NCBI RefSeq assembly: GCF_017795885.1
Contig: NZ_CP059297.1
Span: 2,361,001 to 2,425,000 of the forward strand
DNA length: 64,000 bases
Direction: 5' to 3'
DNA from: Brevundimonas sp. AJA228-03
GTDB taxonomy: Bacteria > Pseudomonadota > Alphaproteobacteria > Caulobacterales > Caulobacteraceae
Shown here: positions 16,789-26,402 of the stretch, piece by piece
How the letters are laid out: each line of letters opens with the position of its first letter
How positions within the stretch are numbered: the stretch's first letter is position 1
Position numbers and translations under genes: made by a program
Notes under the pieces: generated by a model
The model's database searches: none
Seen by the model: only the letters and a program-made list of their open reading frames with translations
Told to the model about the DNA's origin: nothing

Positions 16789-18261
16789 TCAGCCCTCGTA
16801 GGTGTCGGCCACCATGCGGTCCAGCAGGCGCACGCCCCAGCCCACCGGGCCGTCCGGCACGGTCGCGCGCGTCGACTTGGACGCCCAGGCCACCGGCGCG
16901 ATGTCGATGTGCGCCCATGGCACGCCGTTGGTGAACCGCTGCAGGAACAGGGCGGCGGTGATCGAGCCGCCGTCGCGTCCGGCCGAATTCTTCACATCGG
17001 CGTTCACGCTGTCCATGATCTTGTCGTACTGGGGCGGGATCGGCAGGCGCCAGACGTTCTCGTTGACCTTGGGACCGGCGGCCAGAATCGCGTCGGCCAG
17101 ATCGTCGGCGTTCGAAAACACGCCCGCATAGTCGAGACCCAGGGCCACGATCATGGCCCCCGTCAGGGTCGCCAGATCGACCATGAACTTCGGCTTGAAC
17201 CGGTCCTGGGTGTACCAGAGGGCGTCGGCGAGAACGAGGCGACCCTCGGCGTCGGTGTTGATGATCTCGACCGTCTGGCCGGACATGGAGGTCAGGATGT
17301 CGCCGGGACGCTGGGCATTGCCATCGGGCATGTTCTCGACCAGGCCCAGCACGCCGACCGCGTTGACCCTGGCCTTGCGACCGGCCAGCGCGTGCATCAG
17401 TCCGGCGACGGCGGCGGCCCCGCCCATGTCCCAGATCATGTCTTCCATATTGGCGGCGGGCTTGATGGAGATGCCGCCGGTGTCGAAGCAGACGCCCTTG
17501 CCGACAAAGGCGATCGGCTGGTCGCCGGGCTTGCCGCCATTCCACTGGATCACCGCCAGCTGGCTTTCACGCACCGAGCCCTGACCGACGCCCAGCAGGA
17601 CGTGCATGCCCAGCGCCTCCATCTCCTTTTCGCCCAGGATCTCGACGGTCAGGCCGAGGCGTTCCAGTTCCTTGACGCGACGGGCGAACTCGGCCGGATA
17701 CAAGACGTTGGCGGGCTCCGCGACCAGGTCACGCGAGAAACAGACCGCATCGGCAACAGCATCCAGCGGCCCGAAGGCGGCCTGGGCGGCCGCGACATCG
17801 GCGGTGACGATATTGACCGTCCTGATCGAGGGAATCTTGTCCGGCTTTTCCCGGGTCCGGTATTTGTCGAACCGGTAGGCCGCCAGCTTCACCGCGAAAG
17901 CGGCGCGCGCGGCCTGCTCTGCGGAGAGGTGGCGCAGGTCGATGGTCAGGGCCTCGGCCCCCGACAGCTTGACCGCATGATAGGCGGTGCCGGCCGCCGT
18001 CTCGATCGCCAGGTCGTCGAACTTGCCCGCCTCGCCCGCCCCGACCAGAACCACGGTGTCGGCCTGAATGCCCTGCGGGGCCGCGACGATCAGCGTGCTG
18101 GATGCGCTGCCGTTGAAGCGGCTGTTCGTCATCGCCCGGGTCAGGCTGCCCGCCGCAGCGGCATCGTGGTCGGCGCCGGACCCTGCGAAGGCCCGACCAT
18201 CATGGACCAGAACGGCCAAGGCTTGCGAGACGCCGGCTTCGGCGACGAAGGCGATATTCAT
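16789..18261 (-). CDS. pepA: Leucyl aminopeptidase
   Basis: A 490-residue M17 aminopeptidase, removing N-terminal residues from peptides with two metal ions. The C-terminal catalytic half has VGKGVCFDTGGISIKP with the metal-binding lysine and aspartate, MEDMIWDMGGAAAV, and the family signature NTDAEGRLVLADAL. The N-terminal regulatory half starts at MNIAFVAEAG (ATG 18261). In some bacteria PepA also binds DNA. It is divergent from lptF with a 143-base spacer and is followed by holC. Confidence 0.95.
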   Translation of the reverse strand: MNIAFVAEAGVSQALAVLVHDGRAFAGSGADHDAAAAGSLTRAMTNSRFNGSASSTLIVAAPQGIQADTVVLVGAGEAGKFDDLAIETAAGTAYHAVKLSGAEALTIDLRHLSAEQAARAAFAVKLAAYRFDKYRTREKPDKIPSIRTVNIVTADVAAAQAAFGPLDAVADAVCFSRDLVAEPANVLYPAEFARRVKELERLGLTVEILGEKEMEALGMHVLLGVGQGSVRESQLAVIQWNGGKPGDQPIAFVGKGVCFDTGGISIKPAANMEDMIWDMGGAAAVAGLMHALAGRKARVNAVGVLGLVENMPDGNAQRPGDILTSMSGQTVEIINTDAEGRLVLADALWYTQDRFKPKFMVDLATLTGAMIVALGLDYAGVFSNADDLADAILAAGPKVNENVWRLPIPPQYDKIMDSVNADVKNSAGRDGGSITAALFLQRFTNGVPWAHIDIAPVAWASKSTRATVPDGPVGWGVRLLDRMVADTYEG

Positions 18262-18404
18262 GAACAAGGGACTCCCGCCGGGATTCGCTCCCGGTCGTTG
18301 ATACGGTGAAGGCGGCTGCGTCTGCCATTGTCGGCGACGCAGCCGGGTGTGTATTAGATGGACTGCCACGCCCGCGCCCGCAACCGGGTGATTTCATCGC
18401 CCGC

Positions 18405-19535
18405 ATGACCCTGATCCAGACCTATCTGTTCCGCCAGATCGCCCTGCCCGTTCTGGCAGCCTGCGCCTCGCTGGCCGGAATCGGCATACTGAGCCAGAGC
18501 CTGGATCAGCTGGAGGTCATCGTCGAACGCGGTCAGAGCGTCTGGATCATGGTCAAGCTGACCCTGCTGGCCGTGCCGCTGCTGTTCAGCGTGATCCTGC
18601 CCATAGGCCTGTTCGTCGGGGCCCTGATCGCCCTGACGCGGTTGCAGCGCGAGCAGGAACTGACCGCCGCCTATGCCAGCGGCATGACCCGCTGGCAGAT
18701 GATCGCGCCCGGCGCCTGGCTGGCCGCGGGCGTCGCCGCGGTGATGCTGCTGACCAATGTCGTGGTGCAACCCTGGGCGCAGCGCACGGCGCGGGAACAG
18801 GCCTTCGCCATCCGCACCGATCTGGCCGCCCTGCTGGTCGAGGAAGGCCGATTCGTTCAGGGTCCGAACGGTCTGACCGTCTATGTCCAGCAGATCGAAC
18901 AGAATGGCCTGCTGAAGAACCTGTTCATCTACATCCAGAACGGCGACAAGGTGACGACCTGGGACGCGGCGGAGGCCCGCTTCGGGCGCGTCGACGGACA
19001 GCCCGTCCTGACCATGAAACAGGGCTCGTGGCAGCAGTACAGCCCGGCCGGCGTGCTGCAGCAGCTGGTGTTCGACGGCTACGTCTTCCCGCTGGGACCA
19101 TATGTCACCGACGACCAGCGCATCCGCTACAAGTCCGCCGACCTGTGGATCACCCAGCTGTTCAAACCCACGCCCGAATTGATTCGCGATACGGCTCCCC
19201 GCGGTGAACTGCTGGCGGAGGCCCATTCGCGGCTGTCATCGCCGCTGTATGCCCTGACCGCCATGGCCATGGCCCTGACCGCCATCCTGGGCGGCGCCTT
19301 CAGTCGGACCGGCTACACCGCACGGATCGCAAAGGCCTCGGGCGCCTTCCTGCTGGTCCGCGTCGTCGGCTATGCGGTGGTGGCGGCCAGCGCATGGAAC
19401 GGATGGCTGAACGTGTTCCAGTATCTGTTGCCGATCGCCGCGACCGTCGTGGCGCTCAGGTTGGTGTTCCGGGCGCTGAAGCCGCACAGGGCCTCTCGCC
19501 CGACCCTGTCCCGACTGAAGGTGCGACCGGCATGA
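18405..19535 (+). CDS. lptF: LPS export ABC transporter permease LptF
   Basis: A 376-residue inner-membrane permease. TM helices are visible near the N-terminus (RQIALPVLAACASLAGIGIL, then LLAVPLLFSVILPIGLFVG) and C-terminus, separated by a periplasmic beta-jellyroll. The cytoplasmic coupling element reads TRLQREQELTAAYASGM. With LptG and two LptB copies it extracts lipopolysaccharide from the inner membrane. The start MTLIQTYLFRQ is the homologous one. It overlaps lptG by four bases (ATGA), so the two are translationally coupled. Confidence 0.93.
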   Translation: MTLIQTYLFRQIALPVLAACASLAGIGILSQSLDQLEVIVERGQSVWIMVKLTLLAVPLLFSVILPIGLFVGALIALTRLQREQELTAAYASGMTRWQMIAPGAWLAAGVAAVMLLTNVVVQPWAQRTAREQAFAIRTDLAALLVEEGRFVQGPNGLTVYVQQIEQNGLLKNLFIYIQNGDKVTTWDAAEARFGRVDGQPVLTMKQGSWQQYSPAGVLQQLVFDGYVFPLGPYVTDDQRIRYKSADLWITQLFKPTPELIRDTAPRGELLAEAHSRLSSPLYALTAMAMALTAILGGAFSRTGYTARIAKASGAFLLVRVVGYAVVAASAWNGWLNVFQYLLPIAATVVALRLVFRALKPHRASRPTLSRLKVRPA

Positions 19536-20677
19536 GCCCCCTGGGCAACATCGGCGCGGCACCCGCCCATATGCTGAACGCGCTGCATCTGGGACGTATC
19601 GAGCGGTACGTGCTGCTCCAGCTGGGCAAGTCGCTGGCCGTGGCGCTGGGGGTCATCAGCGCCCTGGTCATGCTGATCGACTTCGTCGAGATCTCGCGCG
19701 GCCTGGGATCGGACACCGATCTTTCGGGCCTGCGCATCCTGGGCCTGATGCTGATCAAGTCGCCCGCGGTGATCGTGCAGCTTCTTCCCTTCGTCTTCCT
19801 GTTCGGGACGCTGGCGGCCTTTGTCGGGCTGAACCGGCGGAGCGAGCTGATCGCCATGCGGGCAGCGGGCGTTTCGGCCTGGCGCTTCGTCCTGCCCGCG
19901 GCGGGCGCGGCGGTGGTGGCCGGTATCCTGACGGTGACCATCATCGGTCCCCTGGCCGCATCGGGCGACGGCATGTTCCAGCGTGAACGCAGCCGGATCT
20001 CCGATGGCGTCGGCGGGGGCGAGCAGGAGGCGATCTGGCTGCGTGAGGGCGAGGGCCAGCGCCAGATGGTCATCCGCGCGGCGCGTCAGGATCGCGCCCG
20101 CGCCCAGCTGCTGGACGTCACCTTCTTCATCTATACGACCGATCCGGGAGGCCGCCGCGCCTTCACCGAGCGGATCGACGCACGGTCCGCCAGCCTGGCG
20201 GCCGGTCGCTGGCGTCTGGTGAATGCGGTCGGGGCCCAGACCGGGCAGCGGGCCACGCGCTATTCGACCCTGGACCTGCCCTCCAGCCTGGCCGACGAAG
20301 AGGCGTTCGAACGGTTCGCCCGGCCGCAATCGACACCCTTCTGGTCCTTGCCGGGCCAGATCCGGAGAATCGAGGATGCGGGGTTCTCGTCCACCGCCTA
20401 TCGGCTGCGGCTGCAGCAGTTGCTGTCCACCCCCCTGGCCTTCGCGGCCATGACCATCCTGGCCGCAGCCTTCTCGCTGCGGCTTATGCGGCTGGGAGAC
20501 CTGGCGCGGATGGCCGTGGCGGCGGTCGTGCTGGGCTTTGCCTTCTTCTTCCTGAACCAGTTTTCGGCGGCCATGGGCTCGGCGGAGGTCGTGCCCCCCG
20601 TCATCGCCGCCTGGTTGCCGGCCGTCCTGACAGCGCTCGCGGCCTTCACCTTGCTGTTCTATACCGAAGACGGCTAA
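19532..20677 (+). CDS. lptG: LPS export ABC transporter permease LptG
   Basis: A 381-residue partner of LptF. N-terminal TM IERYVLLQLGKSLAVALG, then VQLLPFVFLFGTLAAFVGLN, and the coupling helix RRSELIAMRAAGVSAWRF; C-terminal TMs include AVVLGFAFFFLNQFSAAMGS. The start overlaps the lptF stop as ATGA, which decides it; an internal ATG 27 codons later is possible. lptD follows after 46 bases, so the whole LPS transport set except lptA, lptB, lptC and lptE is here. Confidence 0.93.
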   Translation: MSPLGNIGAAPAHMLNALHLGRIERYVLLQLGKSLAVALGVISALVMLIDFVEISRGLGSDTDLSGLRILGLMLIKSPAVIVQLLPFVFLFGTLAAFVGLNRRSELIAMRAAGVSAWRFVLPAAGAAVVAGILTVTIIGPLAASGDGMFQRERSRISDGVGGGEQEAIWLREGEGQRQMVIRAARQDRARAQLLDVTFFIYTTDPGGRRAFTERIDARSASLAAGRWRLVNAVGAQTGQRATRYSTLDLPSSLADEEAFERFARPQSTPFWSLPGQIRRIEDAGFSSTAYRLRLQQLLSTPLAFAAMTILAAAFSLRLMRLGDLARMAVAAVVLGFAFFFLNQFSAAMGSAEVVPPVIAAWLPAVLTALAAFTLLFYTEDG

Positions 20678-20723
20678 GCGGTTCCCGAAGGCGGGGGCCT
20701 GAACAAGGGATACAGTCCTACCG

Positions 20724-23156
20724 ATGCAGGCTGATCGCGGCCCTCTTTTCCGGCACCGTCTGCGGATCCGCCTGCTGACCGGCTCGGTGCTGGCGGCCTG
20801 GGCGCTGTCCAGCCTGGCGCTGGCCCAGACGCCGTCGCGCCCGACGTCGCCCCCCGCCGTCGACCTGCCGGTCGATGCCGTCTATCTCGAAGCCGATCAG
20901 GCGACCCGTCAGGGCAATGTGATCACCGCGACCGGCGAGCGTGACCGCGTCTATGCGCGCTTCCAGAACCGTTCAATGCGCGGCCGCGCCGTCACCTATG
21001 ACATCGGCCAGGGGGTCGGGGTCGCCGACGGCGAGGTCGAGCTGACCGACCCGGACGGCAACGTCGTCCACGCCAGCCATCTGGAACTGGATTCGGATCT
21101 CAAGGCGGGCGTCGCGGTCGATCTGGCCACACGGCTGACAAATGGGGCCAGTCTGATGGCCGCGACGGCGGTCCGGCGGTCCGAAAACGTCAACGAGCTG
21201 AACTACGCCCTGTTCACGCCCTGCCCCGTTTGCGACGCCGAGGGCCATCCGAAGGAGCCCAGCCTCTCGATCCAGGCCGAAAAGGTGGTCCAGGACGAGG
21301 CCCTGCGTGCGGTCCTGTATCGGAATGCGGTCTTCAAGATCGGCGGCGTGCCCGTCTTCTGGACGCCCTACTTCGCCCATCCCGACCCGACCGTGGATCG
21401 GGCGTCCGGCTTTCTGGTGCCGATCACCAACTACGACCAGGGGCGCGGCGTCTCGATCGAGACGCCCTACCTTCGGGTCATCTCGCCGTCAGAGGACTGG
21501 CTGATCAGCCCGCAGTTCAACACCGGCGTGGTCCCGTTCCTGAACCTGCAATGGCGTCGGCGCTTCTCGAACGGCACGATCTTGGCCCGGACCGGCTACA
21601 CCTATGCGCAGAATTTCGGCGACTTTGATCTGGACGGCGACGGCAGCGCCGAGAGCAACGTCGATTTCGGCGACAAGACCAGCCGCAGCTATGTCCTGAG
21701 CTGGGGCAGGTTCGATCCGGCCGGCCCGTGGCGCTGGGGTTTCACGGCCGAGCGGACGTCCGACAAGACCCTGTTCGACCGCTACGACGTCATCGACCCC
21801 TATCAGGACAATGGACTGTATTATGGCGACCAGCGCCGCCTGATCTCGCAGCTGTATGCCGAGCGACAGACCGCCCGTTCGTACCTGTCGGTCGCCGCCT
21901 TCTCCTTCCAGAGCCTGCGGGTGGCACGGTTCAACGATGTGACGCCTGCGCTGAACGTGTTCGAGAATGACGGATCGCTGCCGCTGGTCGCGCCTCTGAT
22001 CGATGGGCGCTGGGAGCCGGAGCAGGCGGTGCTGGGCGGGCGGCTGCGGCTGCGCGGATCGGCCGTGTCGCTGTACCGCGACGACTATGTCGGCAGTCCG
22101 GTGCTGAGGCCCCAGGTCGTACCGAGGGGGGCTACCCTCGGCCTGCCCGGTGTGGACAGCCGCCGGGTCACCGCCCAGATCGACTGGCGCCGGTCCCTGA
22201 CCTCGGCGGCGGGCATCCGCTACGAGCCCTTCATCGACGGGCGCATCGATGTCTATTCGGTTGCCGACCTGCCGCCCGTGCTGGGCCTGGCCGATGAGAC
22301 CATCACCCGGGAGCGCGCGACCATCGGCCTTGACGTCAGCTATCCCCTGATCCGGCACCTGGGAAACGGGGCGGACCTGATCGTCGAACCGCTGGGCCAG
22401 ATCTCGTTGTCCAACGCACCCGACGTCGACGCCCGCATCCCGGTCGAGGACTCCGAGACGCTGGAGCTGGACGAGTCCTCGCTGTTCCGCATCGACCGCT
22501 TTCCCGGTCATGACCTGCTGGAAGGCGGTTTCCGGTTTACGGCCGGGGTGCGTTCCACCCTGCGCTGGGACAGCAACCGCAGCGCCAGTCTGTTCGTCGG
22601 ACGCAGCATGCGCGATGCGGACCAGATAGCCTTCGGCATTCCGATTCCGGATGCCCCCACCAAGATCTACGACCCGACCGGCGTCGGGAGCCAGACCTCG
22701 GACTGGGTGGTCCAGGCCAGCTTCCAGCCGTCGGACCGCATCCGCGGCTGGGGTCATGCGACCGTGGATGGATCGGGCAATATCCGCCGGGCAGAAACCG
22801 CCGTCGATGGTCGATGGGGTCGGCGCAACCTCGCGACGCTCAGCTACATCGTCGATCGGTCCAATCCCCTGACCGGGCCGAACAACCGCAATTACGAGTT
22901 CGTGCAGCTGGCCGGTCAGCAGTTCGTCCATCGTAACTGGGGCGTGACGGTCGCAGGCATCGCCGACCTGGAGCGCAACCTGATCACCCGGTCAGAAGTC
23001 GGCCTGCTGTTCGACGACGACTGTTTCCGGGTCGAGGTCGGCTATCGGCGCGACAACACCCGCGTTCGGCCCACCGGGCCTTCGGACGGTGTCTATGTTC
23101 GTCTAAACCTCGCCACTTTTGGAGGGTCAGGCTATGGATCAAACGGCTTGCGTTAG
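20724..23156 (+). CDS. lptD: LPS assembly protein LptD
   Basis: An 810-residue outer-membrane beta-barrel that inserts LPS into the outer leaflet. After a signal peptide (core LLTGSVLAAWALSSLALAQ) comes the LptA/OstA-like jellyroll, VYLEADQATRQGNVITATG through VELTDPDGNV, then a paired-cysteine segment TPCPVCDAEG, then the long barrel ending VRLNLATFGGSGYG. The family needs disulfides between its N-terminal part and the barrel; visible cysteines include the CPVC pair and DDDCFRV near the C-terminus. It is followed by surA, whose product helps fold it. Confidence 0.93.
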   Translation: MQADRGPLFRHRLRIRLLTGSVLAAWALSSLALAQTPSRPTSPPAVDLPVDAVYLEADQATRQGNVITATGERDRVYARFQNRSMRGRAVTYDIGQGVGVADGEVELTDPDGNVVHASHLELDSDLKAGVAVDLATRLTNGASLMAATAVRRSENVNELNYALFTPCPVCDAEGHPKEPSLSIQAEKVVQDEALRAVLYRNAVFKIGGVPVFWTPYFAHPDPTVDRASGFLVPITNYDQGRGVSIETPYLRVISPSEDWLISPQFNTGVVPFLNLQWRRRFSNGTILARTGYTYAQNFGDFDLDGDGSAESNVDFGDKTSRSYVLSWGRFDPAGPWRWGFTAERTSDKTLFDRYDVIDPYQDNGLYYGDQRRLISQLYAERQTARSYLSVAAFSFQSLRVARFNDVTPALNVFENDGSLPLVAPLIDGRWEPEQAVLGGRLRLRGSAVSLYRDDYVGSPVLRPQVVPRGATLGLPGVDSRRVTAQIDWRRSLTSAAGIRYEPFIDGRIDVYSVADLPPVLGLADETITRERATIGLDVSYPLIRHLGNGADLIVEPLGQISLSNAPDVDARIPVEDSETLELDESSLFRIDRFPGHDLLEGGFRFTAGVRSTLRWDSNRSASLFVGRSMRDADQIAFGIPIPDAPTKIYDPTGVGSQTSDWVVQASFQPSDRIRGWGHATVDGSGNIRRAETAVDGRWGRRNLATLSYIVDRSNPLTGPNNRNYEFVQLAGQQFVHRNWGVTVAGIADLERNLITRSEVGLLFDDDCFRVEVGYRRDNTRVRPTGPSDGVYVRLNLATFGGSGYGSNGLR

Positions 23157-23230
23157 GCATGACGCGTGAACGCGTGTGCCTGGCCCGTTTTTGGACACGG
23201 CGCGCGGGTTCGAGGGAATCAGGACTGACC

Positions 23231-24583
23231 ATGGGTTTGATGCGTATTTCGACCGCCGCCGCCCTGGCGGCGCTGGTCGCCGGTTCAGCCGTGGCACAGA
23301 CGGCCCCTCGTCCGGCGCAGGCTCCCGGAGCGGCGGCAGGCACCCTGAATCCCGCCGCCGGGCAGCAGCCGATCACGGCCGCTCAGCCGCCTCAGCCCGA
23401 GTTCAAGATGGCCGACGGTATCGTCGCGACCGTGAACGATCAGGTCATCACCGGCTTCGACCTGCGTCAGCGCATGCTGACCACCATCGCCATGAGCCAG
23501 GTGCAACCGACCGAGGAGAACATCCCGGCGATCCAGCAGCAGGCGCTGCAGGGCCTGATCGAGGAACGGCTGCAGGCCGCCGAGATCGCCAAGTTCGACA
23601 CGCTGATCATCACCGACGCCGAGGTCGATCAGGAGATCGCGCGCATGGCCGAGGACGCCGGCACGACGCCACAGGCCTATCTGGAATTCCTGACCGGTGG
23701 CGGCATCCGGGTGGAAAACCTTCGCGAGCAGTTGCGCACCGAGATCGGCTGGCGCGAGCTGGTCGGCGGCCGGTTCAACAGCCGTTCGCGGGTCAGCCGG
23801 GCACAGGTCCAGCAGGCGCTGCGCCAGGTTACCGAGGCCGCATCCAGGCCCCAGTATCTGGTCGGTGAAATCTACATCGAGGCGGCCCGCGTCGGAGGCC
23901 AGCAGCAGGCCTTCAACGGGGCCGAACAGCTGGTGCAGCAGATGGTCCAGGGCGCGCCGTTCCAGGCGGTGGCCCGCCAGTTTTCCGCCGCCCCGTCGGC
24001 GACGCGCGGCGGCGACGCCGGCTGGCTCGTACAGGGCACCGTCCAGCCTGAATTGCAGGCGGCCCTCGAGTCGCTTCAGGTCGGTCAGCTGTCGCGGCCG
24101 ATCCCGGTCTCCGGCGGCGTCTACATCATCTATATGCGCGACAAGCGCGCGGGCGCAGCGACCAGTCTGGTGTCGCTGAAACAGGCCATGATCGAGCTGC
24201 CGGAAACCGCGCCCCCCGCCGATGTGGCCGCCGCAACGACCCGGCTTCAGGCCCTGCGCGGCAGTCTGACCTGCGACAACATCCTGCAACGGACCTCGTC
24301 GGAGGCCGGGCTTCTCGGTTCCGACCTCGGCGAGGCGGATGTGGCCAACCTGGCCCCGCAGTTCCAGCAGGTCGCGCGCGCGGCAGAGATCGGCAGTGTC
24401 AGTGACGTCGTCCGCACGCCTCTGGGTGTGCATTTGCTCGCCGTCTGCGGGCGCCGCGCGGGCGGTGCCGATGTGCCGACCGCGCGCGAGGTCGAAGGCC
24501 GTCTGCAGAACCAGAACCTGGCCATGCTGGCGCGACGCTATCTGCGCGATCTGCGCGCCGACGCCCTGATCGAGCTGAAGTAG
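23231..24583 (+). CDS. surA: Periplasmic peptidyl-prolyl isomerase SurA
   Basis: A 450-residue exported chaperone. Signal peptide MGLMRISTAAALAALVAGSAVAQ; a proline/alanine/glutamine linker; then the SurA N domain beginning DGIVATVNDQVITGFDLRQR. Two parvulin-like segments follow, the first with YLVGEIYIEA and GGDAGWL, the second with SEAGLLGSDLGEA and TPLGVHLLAVCGR. It escorts outer-membrane proteins such as LptD. The ATG at 23231 has AGGA upstream; an alternative start lies 72 bases earlier but gives no signal peptide. Confidence 0.9.
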   Translation: MGLMRISTAAALAALVAGSAVAQTAPRPAQAPGAAAGTLNPAAGQQPITAAQPPQPEFKMADGIVATVNDQVITGFDLRQRMLTTIAMSQVQPTEENIPAIQQQALQGLIEERLQAAEIAKFDTLIITDAEVDQEIARMAEDAGTTPQAYLEFLTGGGIRVENLREQLRTEIGWRELVGGRFNSRSRVSRAQVQQALRQVTEAASRPQYLVGEIYIEAARVGGQQQAFNGAEQLVQQMVQGAPFQAVARQFSAAPSATRGGDAGWLVQGTVQPELQAALESLQVGQLSRPIPVSGGVYIIYMRDKRAGAATSLVSLKQAMIELPETAPPADVAAATTRLQALRGSLTCDNILQRTSSEAGLLGSDLGEADVANLAPQFQQVARAAEIGSVSDVVRTPLGVHLLAVCGRRAGGADVPTAREVEGRLQNQNLAMLARRYLRDLRADALIELK

Positions 24584-24587
24584 ATCC

Positions 24588-25583
24588 ATGGGACTGCCAC
24601 CTCTGGTCCTCAGCCTCGGCGAACCCGCCGGGATCGGACCGGAGATCGTCGCCAAAGCCTGGCAGACCCTGGGCAATGAGGCACCGTTCGCGGTCATCGG
24701 CGACATGCGCCTGCTGGCCGCGCAGGGCATTCCCGTGGTCGAGATCGGAGCCCCGGGCGATGCCGCATCGGCCTTCGCACGCGCCCTGCCCGTTCTGCAC
24801 CACCCGGCACCTGCGCCGGTCGAGCCGGGCCGGCCCGATCCCCGCAACGCCTCCGTCGTCGCCGACTGGATCGAGCGAGCCGTCGGCCTGGCCCTGTCCG
24901 GCGAAGCGTCAGGTGTGGTCACAGCCCCGATCGCCAAGGCCCCGCTCTATGCCGCCGGGTTCCGCTTTCCGGGCCACACCGAGTTCATCGCCGAACTGAC
25001 CGCCGACGCGCCCTTCACCGGTACGCGCGGGCCGGTCATGATGCTGACGGCCAGGGACCTTCGCGCCTGTCTGGTGACGATCCACGTGGCCCTGGACCAG
25101 GTGCCGGAACTGGTCACGGCCGAACGGGTCTGCCGCACGGCGCGCGTGGTACACGAGGCCATGAAGCGTGATTTCGGCATCGCCGCGCCTCGCCTCGCTC
25201 TGGCCGCCCTGAACCCGCACGCGGGCGAGGGGGGTGCGCTGGGCCTGCAGGAGATCGAGGTGCTGCGCCCGGCGGCCGAGGCGCTGCGGGCCGAGGGCAT
25301 TGCCATCACCGACCCCCTGCCCGCCGACACCCTGTTCCACGACGACGCGCGGGCGACCTATGACGCCGCCGTCTGCCTGTATCACGACCAGGCCCTGATC
25401 CCGGTCAAGACACTGGACTTCTGGGGCGGGGTCAATGCCACCCTGGGCCTGCCGATAGTGCGGACGTCGCCCGACCACGGCACCGGCTTCGAGATCGCCG
25501 GCAAGGGTGTGGCGCGGGCGGACAGTCTGATCGCCGCGATCCGTCTGGCCTCCACCATGGCGGCGGCGCGGGCCACGCGCTAA
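24588..25583 (+). CDS. pdxA: 4-hydroxythreonine-4-phosphate dehydrogenase
   Basis: A 331-residue enzyme of pyridoxal 5'-phosphate synthesis (DXP-dependent branch), oxidising 4-phosphohydroxy-L-threonine with NAD. Family motifs: LGEPAGIGPEI at the N-terminus, VVTAPIAKAPL, GHTEFIAEL, ALNPHAGEGGALG, and YHDQALIPVKTL followed by VRTSPDHGTGFEIAG, which carry the zinc-binding histidines. It begins 5 bases after surA and is followed by rsmA, the surA-pdxA-rsmA order known in many Proteobacteria. Confidence 0.95.
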   Translation: MGLPPLVLSLGEPAGIGPEIVAKAWQTLGNEAPFAVIGDMRLLAAQGIPVVEIGAPGDAASAFARALPVLHHPAPAPVEPGRPDPRNASVVADWIERAVGLALSGEASGVVTAPIAKAPLYAAGFRFPGHTEFIAELTADAPFTGTRGPVMMLTARDLRACLVTIHVALDQVPELVTAERVCRTARVVHEAMKRDFGIAAPRLALAALNPHAGEGGALGLQEIEVLRPAAEALRAEGIAITDPLPADTLFHDDARATYDAAVCLYHDQALIPVKTLDFWGGVNATLGLPIVRTSPDHGTGFEIAGKGVARADSLIAAIRLASTMAAARATR

Positions 25584-25592
25584 CAGGAGGCG

Positions 25593-26402
25593 GTGTCAGA
25601 CCTGCCCCCCCTTCGCGAGTCCCTGGAAGCCCACGGCCTGCTGGCCAGGAAAAGCTTCGGCCAGCATTTCCTGCTGGACCTGAACATCACGCGCAAGATC
25701 GTACGCCTGGCCGGACCGTTCGAGGGTCGCGCCGTGATCGAGGTCGGCCCCGGCCCCGGCGGCCTGACCCGCGCCATTCTGGAGAGCGATGCGGGGCCGG
25801 TGGTGCTGGTCGAGAAGGACCCGCGCTTTCTGCCCCTGCTGGCCGAACTGGACAACGGCGAGGGCCGCCTGACGATCATCGAGGCCGATGCGCTGAAGGT
25901 CGTCGAGGCCGATCTGGCGACCGGCCCGGCCCACGTCGTGTCAAACCTGCCCTACAATGTCGGGACGCCGCTGCTGATCAAATGGCTGACGGGTCCGTGG
26001 ACGCCGCACGCCATGACCCTGATGTTCCAGAAGGAGGTCGCCGAGCGGATCGTGGCCGCCCCGGGCGACGACGCCTATGGGCGTCTGGCCGTGATCGCCC
26101 AGGCGGTGGCCGAGGCGCGGATCGTGATGCATCTGCCCGCCGCCGCCTTCACACCGCCGCCCAGGGTGGCGTCGGCCGTCGTCCACCTGATCCCACGCGC
26201 CGGACGGCCCGCCCGCGAGACGCTGAAGCGGCTGGAGACCGTCACAGCCGCCGCCTTCGGCCAGCGCCGCAAGATGCTGCGCTCCAGCCTGAAACAGCTG
26301 GGCGGCCGGGCCCTGTGCGAGGCCGCCGGCATCGATCCGGACGCGCGGGCCGAGACGATCGACATCGCGGGCTTCCTGCGGCTGGCGGAGGCGACCCCAT
26401 GA
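25593..26402 (+). CDS. rsmA: 16S rRNA (adenine1518/1519-N6)-dimethyltransferase
   Basis: A 269-residue KsgA/Dim1 methyltransferase. FGQHFLLDLNITRKIV, the SAM-binding VIEVGPGPGGLTRAI, the acidic EKDPRF and catalytic NLPYNVGTPLLIKWL are all present, and the C-terminal helical domain ends in IAGFLRLAEATP. It dimethylates two adenines in the 3' end of 16S rRNA. The start is GTG at 25593 with an AGGAGG Shine-Dalgarno six bases away. It overlaps the next gene by four bases (ATGA). Confidence 0.95.
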   Translation: MSDLPPLRESLEAHGLLARKSFGQHFLLDLNITRKIVRLAGPFEGRAVIEVGPGPGGLTRAILESDAGPVVLVEKDPRFLPLLAELDNGEGRLTIIEADALKVVEADLATGPAHVVSNLPYNVGTPLLIKWLTGPWTPHAMTLMFQKEVAERIVAAPGDDAYGRLAVIAQAVAEARIVMHLPAAAFTPPPRVASAVVHLIPRAGRPARETLKRLETVTAAAFGQRRKMLRSSLKQLGGRALCEAAGIDPDARAETIDIAGFLRLAEATP